64,000 bases of DNA from positions 1,240,001 through 1,304,000 of the forward strand of contig NZ_CP027848.1 of assembly GCF_003019275.1 (NCBI RefSeq), in the 5' to 3' direction. Below are positions 56,461 to 64,000 of this stretch, in pieces. Each line of letters opens with the position of its first letter. Position 1 is the stretch's first letter. The translations under genes were made by a program, and so were the position numbers. The stretch is from Staphylococcus muscae (lineage in GTDB: Bacteria; Bacillota; Bacilli; Staphylococcales; Staphylococcaceae). The notes under the pieces are model-generated. The model made no database searches. It was given only the letters and a program-made list of their open reading frames with translations, and had not been told where the DNA came from.

Positions 56461-56464
56461 TTTG

Positions 56465-56632
56465 TTAACCTCTTCCAATAAATAACAACATTAAATATAC
56501 AGTTGTTAAAATGGCTGCTACTATCACTAAGTTTGTTGAATTGTCGCCTTTTGTTGCTTTCACCAAAGAACGCACTGCAATGACCCAGCTGACAACAACA
56601 GCAATCGCTAAGATGATCAATAATACTGTCAT
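56465..56632 (-). CDS. Small two-span membrane protein (55 residues)
   Basis: A short gene, easily missed. It begins MTVLLIILAIAVVVSWVIAV, has a hydrophilic hinge RSLVKATKGDNSTN, a second span LVIVAAILTTVYLMLLFI, and ends GRG. GAGGAGTG lies about ten bases before the ATG, and a long terminator follows. It sits between cidB and the sst operon. I do not recognise a family. The clean hairpin-of-helices design and ribosome site argue it is real. Confidence 0.65.
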   Translation of the reverse strand: MTVLLIILAIAVVVSWVIAVRSLVKATKGDNSTNLVIVAAILTTVYLMLLFIGRG

Positions 56633-56805
56633 GCCATCTACACACTCCTCATTTTGAAGATTATCTCGATTATCTTATCATAAAAACATAAGAAATGGGA
56701 CTGATATTACTGTCAATCGAATTTCCCTTTTGTCCATAAAACAAGGATATTATCTCATTAAAATATGTATAAAATGTGACAAAATCAATTTTGTTATCGA
56801 TAAAA

Positions 56806-56846
56806 CAAAAAATCACCATAGCAACTTGGGGGATTGCCATGGTGAT
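56806..56846 (-). terminator. cid operon terminator
   Basis: ATCACCATGGCAA and TTGCTATGGTGAT on the minus strand, then TTTTTTG. Confidence 0.82.
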
Positions 56847-56855
56847 GCGAATCAT

Positions 56856-57542
56856 TTAATAAAACAACATTAATAATACGGGAAGCATGACTGAGCTCAA
56901 TACGGCAGAGAGTATCATCCCTATCGAACTAAATGCACCAGATTCCAAATCCATCTCTAGGGCTCGGGCAGTCCCAAAGGCATGAGAAGCATTTCCAAAA
57001 GTCATACCACGCGCAATGGCAGATTTGAAATGTGTCATGCGGATTAAAAAGGCACCTAACATACTTCCGAGTAAGCCAGTGGCGATGATGAACATGATGG
57101 TGATGGTATCTTCACCGCCGAGTTGATGTGACACTTGAATACCGACTGCTGCGGTAATCGAACGGGGTAATAGTGTCACAATCTCTTCACGATGGTAACC
57201 GAGTAATTTGAGTGAGAAAAATATCAGGGAAAAGTTCAAAATGACTGCTGTTACGACACTCATGAAGATAGTTTTAAAGTTTTTTACGATCTTATGTCTG
57301 TTTACATACAACGGGTATGCCAGGCATACCACAGTACAGCTCAGTAAATGATTAATCCATTTACCGCCAACCATGTAGGTATGATAGTCTATTTGGAATA
57401 GAAGAAGTATGGCTATCACACCAAGAGATGCCACCAACGCGGGGTTCAAGATTGGTGACTTGAACTTGTTATAAAGCTTTTTCGCAATGATATACATAAC
57501 GATTGTGAGCGCAATCATTGTTATGGTTTGCAACGTTGTCAT
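56856..57542 (-). CDS. cidB: CidB (LrgB-family) antiholin-like membrane protein
   Basis: A 228-residue LrgB-family membrane protein with many spans. Signature [20 protein letters not shown] and [17 protein letters not shown] are intact. It works with CidA in programmed lysis or, as more recent views hold, in metabolite transport. It overlaps cidA by four bases. No pyruvate oxidase gene (cidC) follows, unlike the S. aureus cidABC operon. Confidence 0.92.
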   Translation of the reverse strand: MTTLQTITMIALTIVMYIIAKKLYNKFKSPILNPALVASLGVIAILLLFQIDYHTYMVGGKWINHLLSCTVVCLAYPLYVNRHKIVKNFKTIFMSVVTAVILNFSLIFFSLKLLGYHREEIVTLLPRSITAAVGIQVSHQLGGEDTITIMFIIATGLLGSMLGAFLIRMTHFKSAIARGMTFGNASHAFGTARALEMDLESGAFSSIGMILSAVLSSVMLPVLLMLFY

Positions 57543-57931
57543 ATATGTCGATGGGGTCCTTTATCGAAGACTTTACCCATCGTCATCTTTTCAGCCACTA
57601 TTCCTGAAGTTAATGCGACGAGTATCGTACCAATGGCAACTAATGCGAAAAAGATAATAAAGTTCATATCAATCTTAGTGATGACGTCCATCACACCTAT
57701 CACAGATGGAACGAAGAAAAACACCATTGTTGCGAGTAGGAAATTTGCACCATCTTTTACCCACGATACGCGAACAATTTTGAGTTGCAGTAATACATAG
57801 AATAGGATGAGTCCTACAATGCTTCCTGCTAAAGGCACATGGAAAAAAGTTTGAAGCCAACTACCTAGACGTGTGATACCGTAAATCAGGGAAATTTGCC
57901 ATATCACATTTAAGTACTTCAATACAGTCAT
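57539..57931 (-). CDS. cidA: CidA (LrgA-family) holin-like protein
   Basis: A 130-residue holin-like protein with four hydrophobic segments ([72 protein letters not shown]). The frame is open 25 codons upstream, but ATG 57931 has AGAGGTGAG and gives the normal CidA length. The neighbouring cidR supports cid rather than lrg. Confidence 0.92.
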   Translation of the reverse strand: MTVLKYLNVIWQISLIYGITRLGSWLQTFFHVPLAGSIVGLILFYVLLQLKIVRVSWVKDGANFLLATMVFFFVPSVIGVMDVITKIDMNFIIFFALVAIGTILVALTSGIVAEKMTMGKVFDKGPHRHI

Positions 57932-58024
57932 CCAACTCACCTCTCTTCGTTTCGATACATACATTATAGCGTTGATAGATTCATCATGAAAATACATCTT
58001 TTTCATACAACCTATTACTTTTAG

Positions 58025-58939
58025 CTATATATCGTCTGTTTGTACGCCTTCTGTTAATGGCAAGTGAATATTTAAGTAATCTAAAAATGTCTTTGCTGCA
58101 TGATTGAGTGGTGTTCCTTTCTTCCAAATCACACCCATTTCCCAATGCAACGTCTCGTCTTCCAGCTGAATCACACGCACATCTTCATTTTGACGAATAA
58201 TACGACAAATCGTCTCTGGTAAGATGCTAATGCCCATTTTTGCAGTTAATAAATGTTCGATAAAATGCCATTGTGAAATACGGGACACAATATTCGGTAC
58301 AAACCCTGCTTTTCGTGTCGCAGCAATAATGCGATCATTCAAATAGAAATCTTCATTGAAAAGAATAAAGTCTTCATTTTGCAAGTCAACGAGCGACACA
58401 ACTTCTTGTTGTGCGAGACGATGTGACCGATGTACAACAACTTGGAATCGTTCCGCATAGAGCGGGAAAGCATCAAAACGTGTACTATCAACTGGAAGTG
58501 ATGTAACACCTAAGTTAATGTCCCCGTTAAACACTTTTGCTTCTATCGTTTTTCCACCATTCTCTACAAGATTGAATGTCACATTCGGGTATCTTTGGTG
58601 GAAGAGTCCTAGCACTTCTGTGAACCGTGGCATGTCCATAATAGCAGATAGCGCAATCGAAATATGACCTGTTTCAACACCTAATATACTTTGAATTGCA
58701 CTCGGTAAGTTTTCGTAGAGCAACAAAATTTCAGATGCTTTATCGAAAAATACACGCCCTACATCCGTTAAACTCAATTGTCGCTTCGTTCGATCAAAGA
58801 GTGGCTCACCCAACTCTGCTTCTAATTCTTTAATCGCCTTACTGATGGTTGGCTGTGCGATATACAAAGTCTCTGCCGCACGTGTCATGCCACCTTGTTT
58901 CACAACTTCTACAAAATACGTCATCTGTTTAATATCCAT
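58025..58939 (-). CDS. cidR: LysR-family regulator CidR
   Basis: A 304-residue LysR-type regulator. The N-terminal winged helix MDIKQMTYFVEVVKQGGMTRAAETLYIAQPTISKAIKELEAELG and a C-terminal substrate-binding domain are complete. It lies 93 bases upstream of cidA in the same direction, the arrangement found in S. aureus, where CidR activates cidABC in response to acetate or acidification. Because cidC is missing here, its other targets may lie elsewhere. Confidence 0.9.
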   Translation of the reverse strand: MDIKQMTYFVEVVKQGGMTRAAETLYIAQPTISKAIKELEAELGEPLFDRTKRQLSLTDVGRVFFDKASEILLLYENLPSAIQSILGVETGHISIALSAIMDMPRFTEVLGLFHQRYPNVTFNLVENGGKTIEAKVFNGDINLGVTSLPVDSTRFDAFPLYAERFQVVVHRSHRLAQQEVVSLVDLQNEDFILFNEDFYLNDRIIAATRKAGFVPNIVSRISQWHFIEHLLTAKMGISILPETICRIIRQNEDVRVIQLEDETLHWEMGVIWKKGTPLNHAAKTFLDYLNIHLPLTEGVQTDDI

Positions 58940-59033
58940 CTTTCCACCTCACTTGTGACTATTATGTCCTAACTATTCTATAATAAAGGTATGCACAGCT
59001 TTATGCTATTTATTTTGTGAAAGGAGCGTTCCA

Positions 59034-59408
59034 ATGACAATCAAAATTGAACGTATCTACAACAAGCAACCGAGCAAAGGTTTGCGTATTTTAGTAGACC
59101 GTGTATGGCCACGTGGTGTATCGAAAAAAGCAGCCCAACTCGATCAATGGCTCAAAGAAGTAGGCCCTACTAAAGAACTCAGGCAGTGGTTCGATCATGA
59201 TCCTGATAAGTTTGAGTCATTTAAAGAAAAATACATCTCCGAACTTCAACATAACGACAAGCAACATGCCGCATACCAAGAACTTGTAGACATGATTAGT
59301 TCAACTGACGAAACACCAATCCTACTTTATGCTGCCAAAGATACAACATACAATCATGCCATCATCTTACGTGATTGTTTAGAACACAACACGATAAAAG
59401 CGCAATAG
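59034..59408 (+). CDS. DUF488 family protein
   Basis: A 124-residue protein with the family signature LVDRVWPRGVSKKAAQLDQWLKEVGPTKELRQWFDHDP and a C-terminal LLYAAKDTTYNHAIILRDCL. Function of the family is not established. GAAAGGAGCG precedes the start. It is divergent from cidR and single. Confidence 0.88.
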   Translation: MTIKIERIYNKQPSKGLRILVDRVWPRGVSKKAAQLDQWLKEVGPTKELRQWFDHDPDKFESFKEKYISELQHNDKQHAAYQELVDMISSTDETPILLYAAKDTTYNHAIILRDCLEHNTIKAQ

Positions 59409-59438
59409 ACATTGAATGTGTCTACTGCGCTTCTTTTA
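59396..59438. terminator. Bidirectional terminator overlapping the DUF488 stop
   Basis: AAAAGCGCAATAGACA and TGTGTCTACTGCGCTTCTTTT arms with one mismatch. Confidence 0.8.
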
Positions 59439-59452
59439 ACAGGCTTATCTCA

Positions 59453-59875
59453 TTATTTAACGATCAATACTGGGATATTCACACGTTTCGCAATTTTGTG
59501 CGTCACATGTCCTAAAACGTGCTTGATGTCCACTTCTGAACGCTTATTACTCATCACAACAAGGTCATAATCGCCTTGTTCAACTTCGGTAACAATTTCT
59601 TTTGTTGCTGTACCTGTTGTGAACTTAACTTTATAAGCCAAGTTCAATGCTTCGAGCTTATCTAAGAAAGGCTTTAGTTCTTCTTCTTTTTCTTTAACCA
59701 CATCATCAAAATGTTTGCCTTGATAACGTACATAATTTGCTAATTCTGTTTCAGAAATAACATTGAAGATGACAATATTACTTTTGTCATTCGCTTGCGT
59801 TAAGTTCACGAGTTGTTCTGGTACATTTTTGAAGCTATTTCCAAAGTCATATGGTACAAGAATGTTGTTATACAT
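59453..59875 (-). CDS. Universal stress protein (UspA family)
   Basis: A 140-residue Usp-fold protein: MYNNILVPYDFGNSFKNV at the N-terminus and YDLVVMSNKRSEVDIKHVLGHVTHKIAKRVNIPVLIV at the C-terminus. The usual ATP-binding G-2x-G-9x-G(S/T) motif is degraded (only GHVT remains), so it may not bind ATP. GAGGAATT precedes the start. The promoter has TTGTGA (59983-59988) and TACAAT (59960-59965) spaced 17 bases. Confidence 0.87.
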   Translation of the reverse strand: MYNNILVPYDFGNSFKNVPEQLVNLTQANDKSNIVIFNVISETELANYVRYQGKHFDDVVKEKEEELKPFLDKLEALNLAYKVKFTTGTATKEIVTEVEQGDYDLVVMSNKRSEVDIKHVLGHVTHKIAKRVNIPVLIVK

Positions 59876-59970
59876 AGCAATTCCTCCTCAAATATTTCGA
59901 ACTGTTAATCCATGACTGTGTACGCCATAAACCTTTGTAATACTTATCTTCTCACTTCTATTGTAACACT

Positions 59971-59988
59971 TTGAAAACACTTTCACAA
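59971..59988 (-). promoter_or_regulatory. Rex-like element over the usp -35
   Basis: On the minus strand TTGTGAAAGTGTTTTCAA has a perfect TTGTGAA left half and a partial right half, overlapping the promoter -35 and spacer. Confidence 0.35.
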
Positions 59989-60029
59989 ATTCCGCTTGAA
60001 ACTGATGCTATCTCCAATATAAGTCAAAA

Positions 60030-60062
60030 CAAAAGAGCGATAGGTGGTTGCCTGTCGCTCTC
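60030..60062 (-). terminator. Terminator of the cation diffusion facilitator gene
   Basis: AGAGCGACAGG and CCTATCGCTCTTTT on the minus strand with a six-base loop. Confidence 0.82.
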
Positions 60063-60067
60063 TCATG

Positions 60068-61006
60068 CTATTGTCGCATATGTTCAAAATATTGTGCATC
60101 AAGGTGATTGATGTCGAGATGTTCTACTTGTAACGTCGTATGCGCCAAATGATATTTTTCTTTCAGCAACTGCTCGAGTTCATTAATTGTTTCATAAGCA
60201 TCGATACTATCAAGACTTTCCAATACAACGTGCGCACTTAACGAATGATGCTCCGTTGTAATAGACCATAGATGAAATTCATGGACATCTAACACTCCTT
60301 CAACCGACGTCATCGTATCGATAATATCATCAATATCCAATCCTTCTGGTACAGCTTCCATCAGAATTTGCCATGTATTGTGCATAATTTTATAGCCTCC
60401 ACGTAAAATAACGAGTGCGATGACAATACTTAAAATGGGGTCAATCAATTGAATACCCGTCAAATGAATGAGGATCACAGCTACGATAACGCCTACTGAA
60501 TTCAACAAATCCCCTATAAAATGCCAAAGTGCACTTTGAATATTGATGTTATTTTCCGCCTTGAGTGAACGTACGAGGATCACTGTTAGAATGATATTCA
60601 CAAGCAAACCGATTATTGCTACACCTAGCATTAGCTGGCTATCGATTAGCTTTGGATAAATCATTCGAATAACAGCTTCGTAAAAAATCCACAGTGAGAT
60701 TAATACAAGTGCTAATCCATTGAGAAAGGCTGCCAAGATCTCTAAGCGTAAAAAACCAAATGTGTAACGTGACGTTGGTGGACGACTCGCAAAATAAATG
60801 GCAACCATAGATAACCCAAGTGCTGCAACGTCGCTCAACATATGAAACGAGTCCGACAGCAATGCCAATGAATTGGACACAAGTCCCCCTACAAATTCAA
60901 CGACCGTAAACACGAGCGTAATAATGAGTGAGAGCCACAATGTCGACTTAGAATGCGTTTGTTGTTTTCGATGCTCGACATGATGAAAATATTGATGTCT
61001 TGCCAT
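60068..61006 (-). CDS. Cation diffusion facilitator (CzcD/ZitB-like zinc exporter)
   Basis: A 312-residue, six-span divalent-metal/proton antiporter. A His-rich N-terminus (RHQYFHHVEHRKQQTHS) precedes the spans. Transport-site motifs are SDSFHMLSD (HxxxD) and ALWHFIGDLLNSVG (HxxxD). The cytosolic metal-binding domain includes GVLDVHEFHLW and HHSLSAHV. The substrate is probably zinc. No CzrA-type repressor gene is adjacent. Confidence 0.9.
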   Translation of the reverse strand: MARHQYFHHVEHRKQQTHSKSTLWLSLIITLVFTVVEFVGGLVSNSLALLSDSFHMLSDVAALGLSMVAIYFASRPPTSRYTFGFLRLEILAAFLNGLALVLISLWIFYEAVIRMIYPKLIDSQLMLGVAIIGLLVNIILTVILVRSLKAENNINIQSALWHFIGDLLNSVGVIVAVILIHLTGIQLIDPILSIVIALVILRGGYKIMHNTWQILMEAVPEGLDIDDIIDTMTSVEGVLDVHEFHLWSITTEHHSLSAHVVLESLDSIDAYETINELEQLLKEKYHLAHTTLQVEHLDINHLDAQYFEHMRQ

Positions 61007-61094
61007 ATCATCATCTCCTTTTATTACTTTCTACTATACTACAAAATGCAAGGAATTATAGTCATTCTCTCTCTAAAATAGACAGTACAAAAAC

Positions 61095-61125
61095 AAAAAA
61101 GTGAACCTGTTCATCGGTCCACTTT
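61095..61125 (-). terminator. Terminator of the YknXYZ-like operon
   Basis: AAAAAGTGGACC and GGTTCACTTTTTT on the minus strand. Confidence 0.82.
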
Positions 61126-61136
61126 TTCACTTTATT

Positions 61137-62312
61137 CTATTTAATAATATCGATTAATTCTTTTTTGGAAGCGGAACGTGCTGGAATCCAACCGAAAACC
61201 ACACCGATTAATGTCGAGACACCAACAGCTAATAAGATAGAACCGAGACTTACGGCACTCTTAATATATTCCGGTGTCAGCGCGTCAACTAACGATGCCA
61301 ACAAGATACCGAGTAGCAGTCCAATGATACCACCGATGAGACAGAGAATTACACTTTCAATTAAGAATTGGAATTCGATGTGTCGACTCTTCGCACCAAA
61401 TGCACGACGAATCGCAATTTCTTCCGTTCGTTCTGCAACGGAAATATACATCACATTCATTACACCAATACCTGCAATGAAGAGTGAAATACCTGCGACA
61501 GCTGCGACGAAATATGTGATAGAGTCAAAGATTTTACCAATGCTCTTCATCATTTCTTCTAAGTCAGTATATTGATATTCACCGAGTCCTGCTGCTGAGC
61601 CACTTTGATTGAGCTTTTTAGCAACTTGATTGGCAATTTTTTTCTTGTTTTGCTTTTCGTCAAATAATATTTCTAACTGTGGCGCATCCGGCTTGAGATT
61701 CGGTAAATAATGCTTCACTGTTCGTGTCGGTATGCTTACCGCATTTTGGATCTGTCCATTATTTTGAATACCGACAACTTCAAATCCCATGCCATCAATA
61801 TAAATCGTCTTGCCCACTGCGTTACCTTTAAACAACTCATCTGCCACATTCGATGATATCGTCGCAACACGATTTTCCATCAGATTATCATCTTCTGTAA
61901 AACCTTCCCCTTCTTCTGGGCTCGTTACAGATGTTTTCTTCACGACAGCAATGTCTGTTTCTTTCTTTTCAGTGCTAGCCTTAGAAGACAAGCCAAACGT
62001 GTCGTCTTCTTTCACACGAGCATCCTTGACACCTTTCACTTGGCGTGCCAACTCCATATCACTTTCCGTAAATGGATCACGGTTCGGCGCATTCGGGTCT
62101 TTCGCAAAGTAATTGATCAATGCTGCCCCTTTGGACGCACCAGCATTGCTAAACTCTTCATTCGCCGTCTTCTTGAAACCATTCCCCAACGACATAATCG
62201 TAATAACGGCTGCAATCCCGATAATAATCCCAATCATCGTAAAAATATTGCGCCGTTTATTCTTCATAATTGATAACAGAGATACATGAATGATATTCGC
62301 TAAACTATTCAT
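61137..62312 (-). CDS. MacB/YknZ-like ABC permease
   Basis: A 391-residue FtsX/MacB-type permease. It has one N-terminal span (NIFTMIGIIIGIAAVITIMSLG), a large extracellular domain, and three C-terminal spans including VMYISVAERTEEIAIRRAFGA and LIGVVFGWIPARSASKKELID. It overlaps the ATPase gene by eight bases. Together with the ATPase and adaptor it forms a YknXYZ-type mechanotransmission exporter. Confidence 0.9.
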   Translation of the reverse strand: MNSLANIIHVSLLSIMKNKRRNIFTMIGIIIGIAAVITIMSLGNGFKKTANEEFSNAGASKGAALINYFAKDPNAPNRDPFTESDMELARQVKGVKDARVKEDDTFGLSSKASTEKKETDIAVVKKTSVTSPEEGEGFTEDDNLMENRVATISSNVADELFKGNAVGKTIYIDGMGFEVVGIQNNGQIQNAVSIPTRTVKHYLPNLKPDAPQLEILFDEKQNKKKIANQVAKKLNQSGSAAGLGEYQYTDLEEMMKSIGKIFDSITYFVAAVAGISLFIAGIGVMNVMYISVAERTEEIAIRRAFGAKSRHIEFQFLIESVILCLIGGIIGLLLGILLASLVDALTPEYIKSAVSLGSILLAVGVSTLIGVVFGWIPARSASKKELIDIIK

Positions 62313-62991
62313 GCTGGTTCACCTCTTCTCGCTGAATCCGGCCGTCTAAAATATGAATCACACGATCTGCTTGTTCTGCCACTCTAGGATCATGCGTCAC
62401 GACAATCATCGTCGTTCCACGTTCCTTATTCAGCTGTAAAAATAAATCCATAATGTCTTGAGACGTTTTGGAATCTAATGCCCCCGTCGGTTCATCGGCA
62501 ATAATAAACTTCGGTTGATTAACAATCGCACGTGCAATGGCGACACGTTGTTGTTGCCCACCTGAGAGCTTGTTTGGAACAAGGTTCTCTTTGTCATACA
62601 GTCCAACTTGATGCAACACGTCAATGACACGTTGCTTCCGCTGACGTGCACCTAACCCGGCATACAATAACGGGATACTAACATTCTCCAAAATTGTATT
62701 ATTTTGAATCAATTTGAAGTTTTGAAAGACGAAGCCAACTGTTTCATTTCGAATCTCAGCCAACGCATTGTCTGATTTTTCTTTGTAGTTGGCACCTCCG
62801 AATTGGTAGTCACCATCATAGCCACGATCGATAAAACCAAGAATGTTAATCAAAGTACTCTTACCCGAACCAGATGGCCCCATAATCGCTACAAACTCTC
62901 CCGCTTCTATGCGCAAGTTAATATCCTTTAAAATATGATTCGTTTCGTTACCATTCTTGAAGTGACGATTCACATCTACTAGTTCTATCAT
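62305..62991 (-). CDS. MacB/YknY-like ABC transporter ATPase
   Basis: A 228-residue LolD/MacB-type ATPase. Walker A GPSGSGKST, signature LSGGQQQRVAIARA, Walker B FIIADEPTGALDSKT, switch histidine in VVTHDPR. It overlaps the adaptor gene by four bases and the permease gene by eight. Confidence 0.93.
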   Translation of the reverse strand: MIELVDVNRHFKNGNETNHILKDINLRIEAGEFVAIMGPSGSGKSTLINILGFIDRGYDGDYQFGGANYKEKSDNALAEIRNETVGFVFQNFKLIQNNTILENVSIPLLYAGLGARQRKQRVIDVLHQVGLYDKENLVPNKLSGGQQQRVAIARAIVNQPKFIIADEPTGALDSKTSQDIMDLFLQLNKERGTTMIVVTHDPRVAEQADRVIHILDGRIQREEVNQHE

Positions 62992-64000
62992 TCAGACACC
63001 TCAACTTTTTTGCCATCTTGCACTTTGCTGTCGGGGTTTTTAATGAGCTTGTCACCTTTCTTCACACCTTTTGTTACAATCAGTGTGTCATTTTCTTCAT
63101 TGTGTTCCACTTTTACTTTATGTGCTTTGCCTTGCTTATCAACTACATACACATGATCATCTTTCGTTAAAACAGATTTTGGCAATTTTAATGTGTCTTG
63201 CGGGATACTTGCTTCTACTGAATAACCATTGCGTACTTTGAAGTCTAAGTCACCGACTACCACTTCATATTTAGATGTTTCATTCGCATTGCCACCCGAT
63301 GGACTGTTCTGAATTGGGTTGCTCGTCGTTAATGATGCTCCCCCTTCTTCGCCTTCTTCACCACCAACTTGCGCACCTGCTCCACCCGCTTGTGCTGCGC
63401 CACTATCTTGTTGTTGATAGCTTGTTGGCAATTCATTAATTTTAACGATTTTACCTGTTCCTTTTTTGCCTGTACTATTCACTTCAACATTCACTTTATC
63501 GCCAACATTGAGCTTATCCAAGTCGTATTCTGATACCGTTGTTTTAATCTCAGGATTGTCAGAAATCAATTGTAAAATCGCTTCTCCGTCACCTACGTTC
63601 TCTGAATTTTGAAGAGATACTGTACCAGGGAACGTTGCATAAATGCTATTGTTCACTTGTCCATCGTAACGGTTTAATTGGCGCCACGCCTTATCAATCG
63701 CATTCTGATCGCCTTGTGCTTGCGCTTGATTCACTTGATCAACAAGCGACTGACGTTGCGTGCTATCAATTGCATAGTTAATCAACGGCGTACCTTGTTG
63801 TACATACTGACCATCTTCTACTTGCACGCTCACAAAGTCTCCTAGCTGACTATTGTTTTGATATGTTTTAATCGTATGAGGTGACACCTTCCCTGTGACT
63901 CGTATTGGTTTATCCTCTTTCACTTGATATGTATCATAACCGTCTTTCTCTGTCTTATTATCGCCAAATGCCTTCACTGCCAAAGCAATGCCTAACAGTA
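62988..64000 (-). CDS. Membrane fusion/adaptor protein (YknX-like), 5' end beyond the window
   Basis: Partial: the frame is still open at base 64000 with hydrophobic codons (LLGIALAVKAFG), so the true start and most of the membrane anchor lie outside. The visible part is an HlyD/RND-type periplasmic adaptor: lipoyl-like halves around VSVQVEDGQYVQQGTPLINY and SLQNSENVGDGEAILQLIS, a short coiled coil (QRQSLVDQVNQAQAQGDQNAIDKAWRQL), and a beta-barrel region. An unusual Gly/Glu/Ala-rich insert (GAQVGGEEGEEGGASL) sits before the membrane-proximal domain. It is first in the three-gene export operon. Confidence 0.85.
   Translation of the reverse strand, partial: LLGIALAVKAFGDNKTEKDGYDTYQVKEDKPIRVTGKVSPHTIKTYQNNSQLGDFVSVQVEDGQYVQQGTPLINYAIDSTQRQSLVDQVNQAQAQGDQNAIDKAWRQLNRYDGQVNNSIYATFPGTVSLQNSENVGDGEAILQLISDNPEIKTTVSEYDLDKLNVGDKVNVEVNSTGKKGTGKIVKINELPTSYQQQDSGAAQAGGAGAQVGGEEGEEGGASLTTSNPIQNSPSGGNANETSKYEVVVGDLDFKVRNGYSVEASIPQDTLKLPKSVLTKDDHVYVVDKQGKAHKVKVEHNEENDTLIVTKGVKKGDKLIKNPDSKVQDGKKVEVSE

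Noticed and set aside
1..64000. Prophage, insertion sequence or integron
   Set aside because: No transposase, integrase, phage structural gene or flanking terminal repeat is recognisable.

Overview
The window is chromosomal DNA from a low-GC Firmicute, almost certainly a Staphylococcus. The evidence is a set of characteristic staphylococcal genes: srtA, scdA, sstABCD, cidRAB, isaA, ssaA, a RelP-type alarmone synthetase, and a YSIRK/LPXTG surface protein. Gene starts have strong AGGAGG-type ribosome sites, and many gene ends have compact hairpin terminators. I cannot name the species from sequence alone. I see no prophage, insertion sequence, CRISPR array, rRNA or tRNA, so this looks like core chromosome with some species-specific loci.

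Layout. 1-3.4 kb: pyruvate formate-lyase and its activase, with Rex-like and cre-like sites upstream. 3.5-7.7 kb: a PTS EIIC-like membrane protein, then a polar amino-acid (possibly cystine) ABC importer. 8-9.3 kb: the di-iron repair protein ScdA and a tubby-like protein. 9.3-13.8 kb: glycerate kinase, sortase A, an MFS exporter and a glucarate/hexuronate-type MFS permease. 14.3-18 kb: class III fructose-bisphosphatase and an alanine/glycine symporter, each with a candidate cre. 18.1-21.7 kb: a heterodimeric ABC exporter. 21.9 kb: a degenerate QueD/PTPS-like protein. 22.3-29.2 kb: the complete trpEGDCFBA operon behind two tandem Trp T-box leaders. 29.3-30.3 kb: a YeiH-family membrane protein. 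30.4-35.9 kb: a 5.5-kb repetitive surface-protein gene interrupted by one in-frame stop. 36.4-37.5 kb: a truncated CdaR-like protein and a small membrane protein. 37.6-46.6 kb: Nudix hydrolase, a flavoprotein behind a Zur-type operator, a short-chain dehydrogenase, a dicarboxylate-type symporter, a Bcr/CflA exporter, a kynurenine-formamidase-like cyclase, an alpha/beta hydrolase and a two-domain PPK2 enzyme. 47-49.8 kb: three cell-wall hydrolases. 49.8-52.3 kb: RelP, nitroreductase and a Rossmann-fold protein. 52.4-56.2 kb: the Fur-box-controlled sst iron-siderophore importer. 56.4-58.9 kb: cidRAB without cidC. 59-64 kb: DUF488 protein, universal stress protein, cation diffusion facilitator, and a MacB/YknXYZ-like export system cut by the window edge.

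How the parts connect. Carbon and redox control recurs: cre-like boxes lie at pflB, fbp, the alanine symporter, the dicarboxylate symporter and the glucarate-type permease, and a shared TTGTGA-N5-TGAACA element lies at both pflB and scdA. Metal control is visible as a Fur box at sst and a Zur box at the flavoprotein. Cell-envelope functions (sortase, surface protein, IsaA, SsaA, M23 peptidase, Cid) make up a large share of the genes. The most unusual items are the Zur-box flavoprotein, the QueD-like protein that has lost most of its metal and catalytic histidines, the nonsense-split adhesin with a methionine/aspartate-rich wall spacer, the truncated CdaR with dispersed glucarate/glycerate genes, and several long perfect operator-like palindromes in front of transporter genes.
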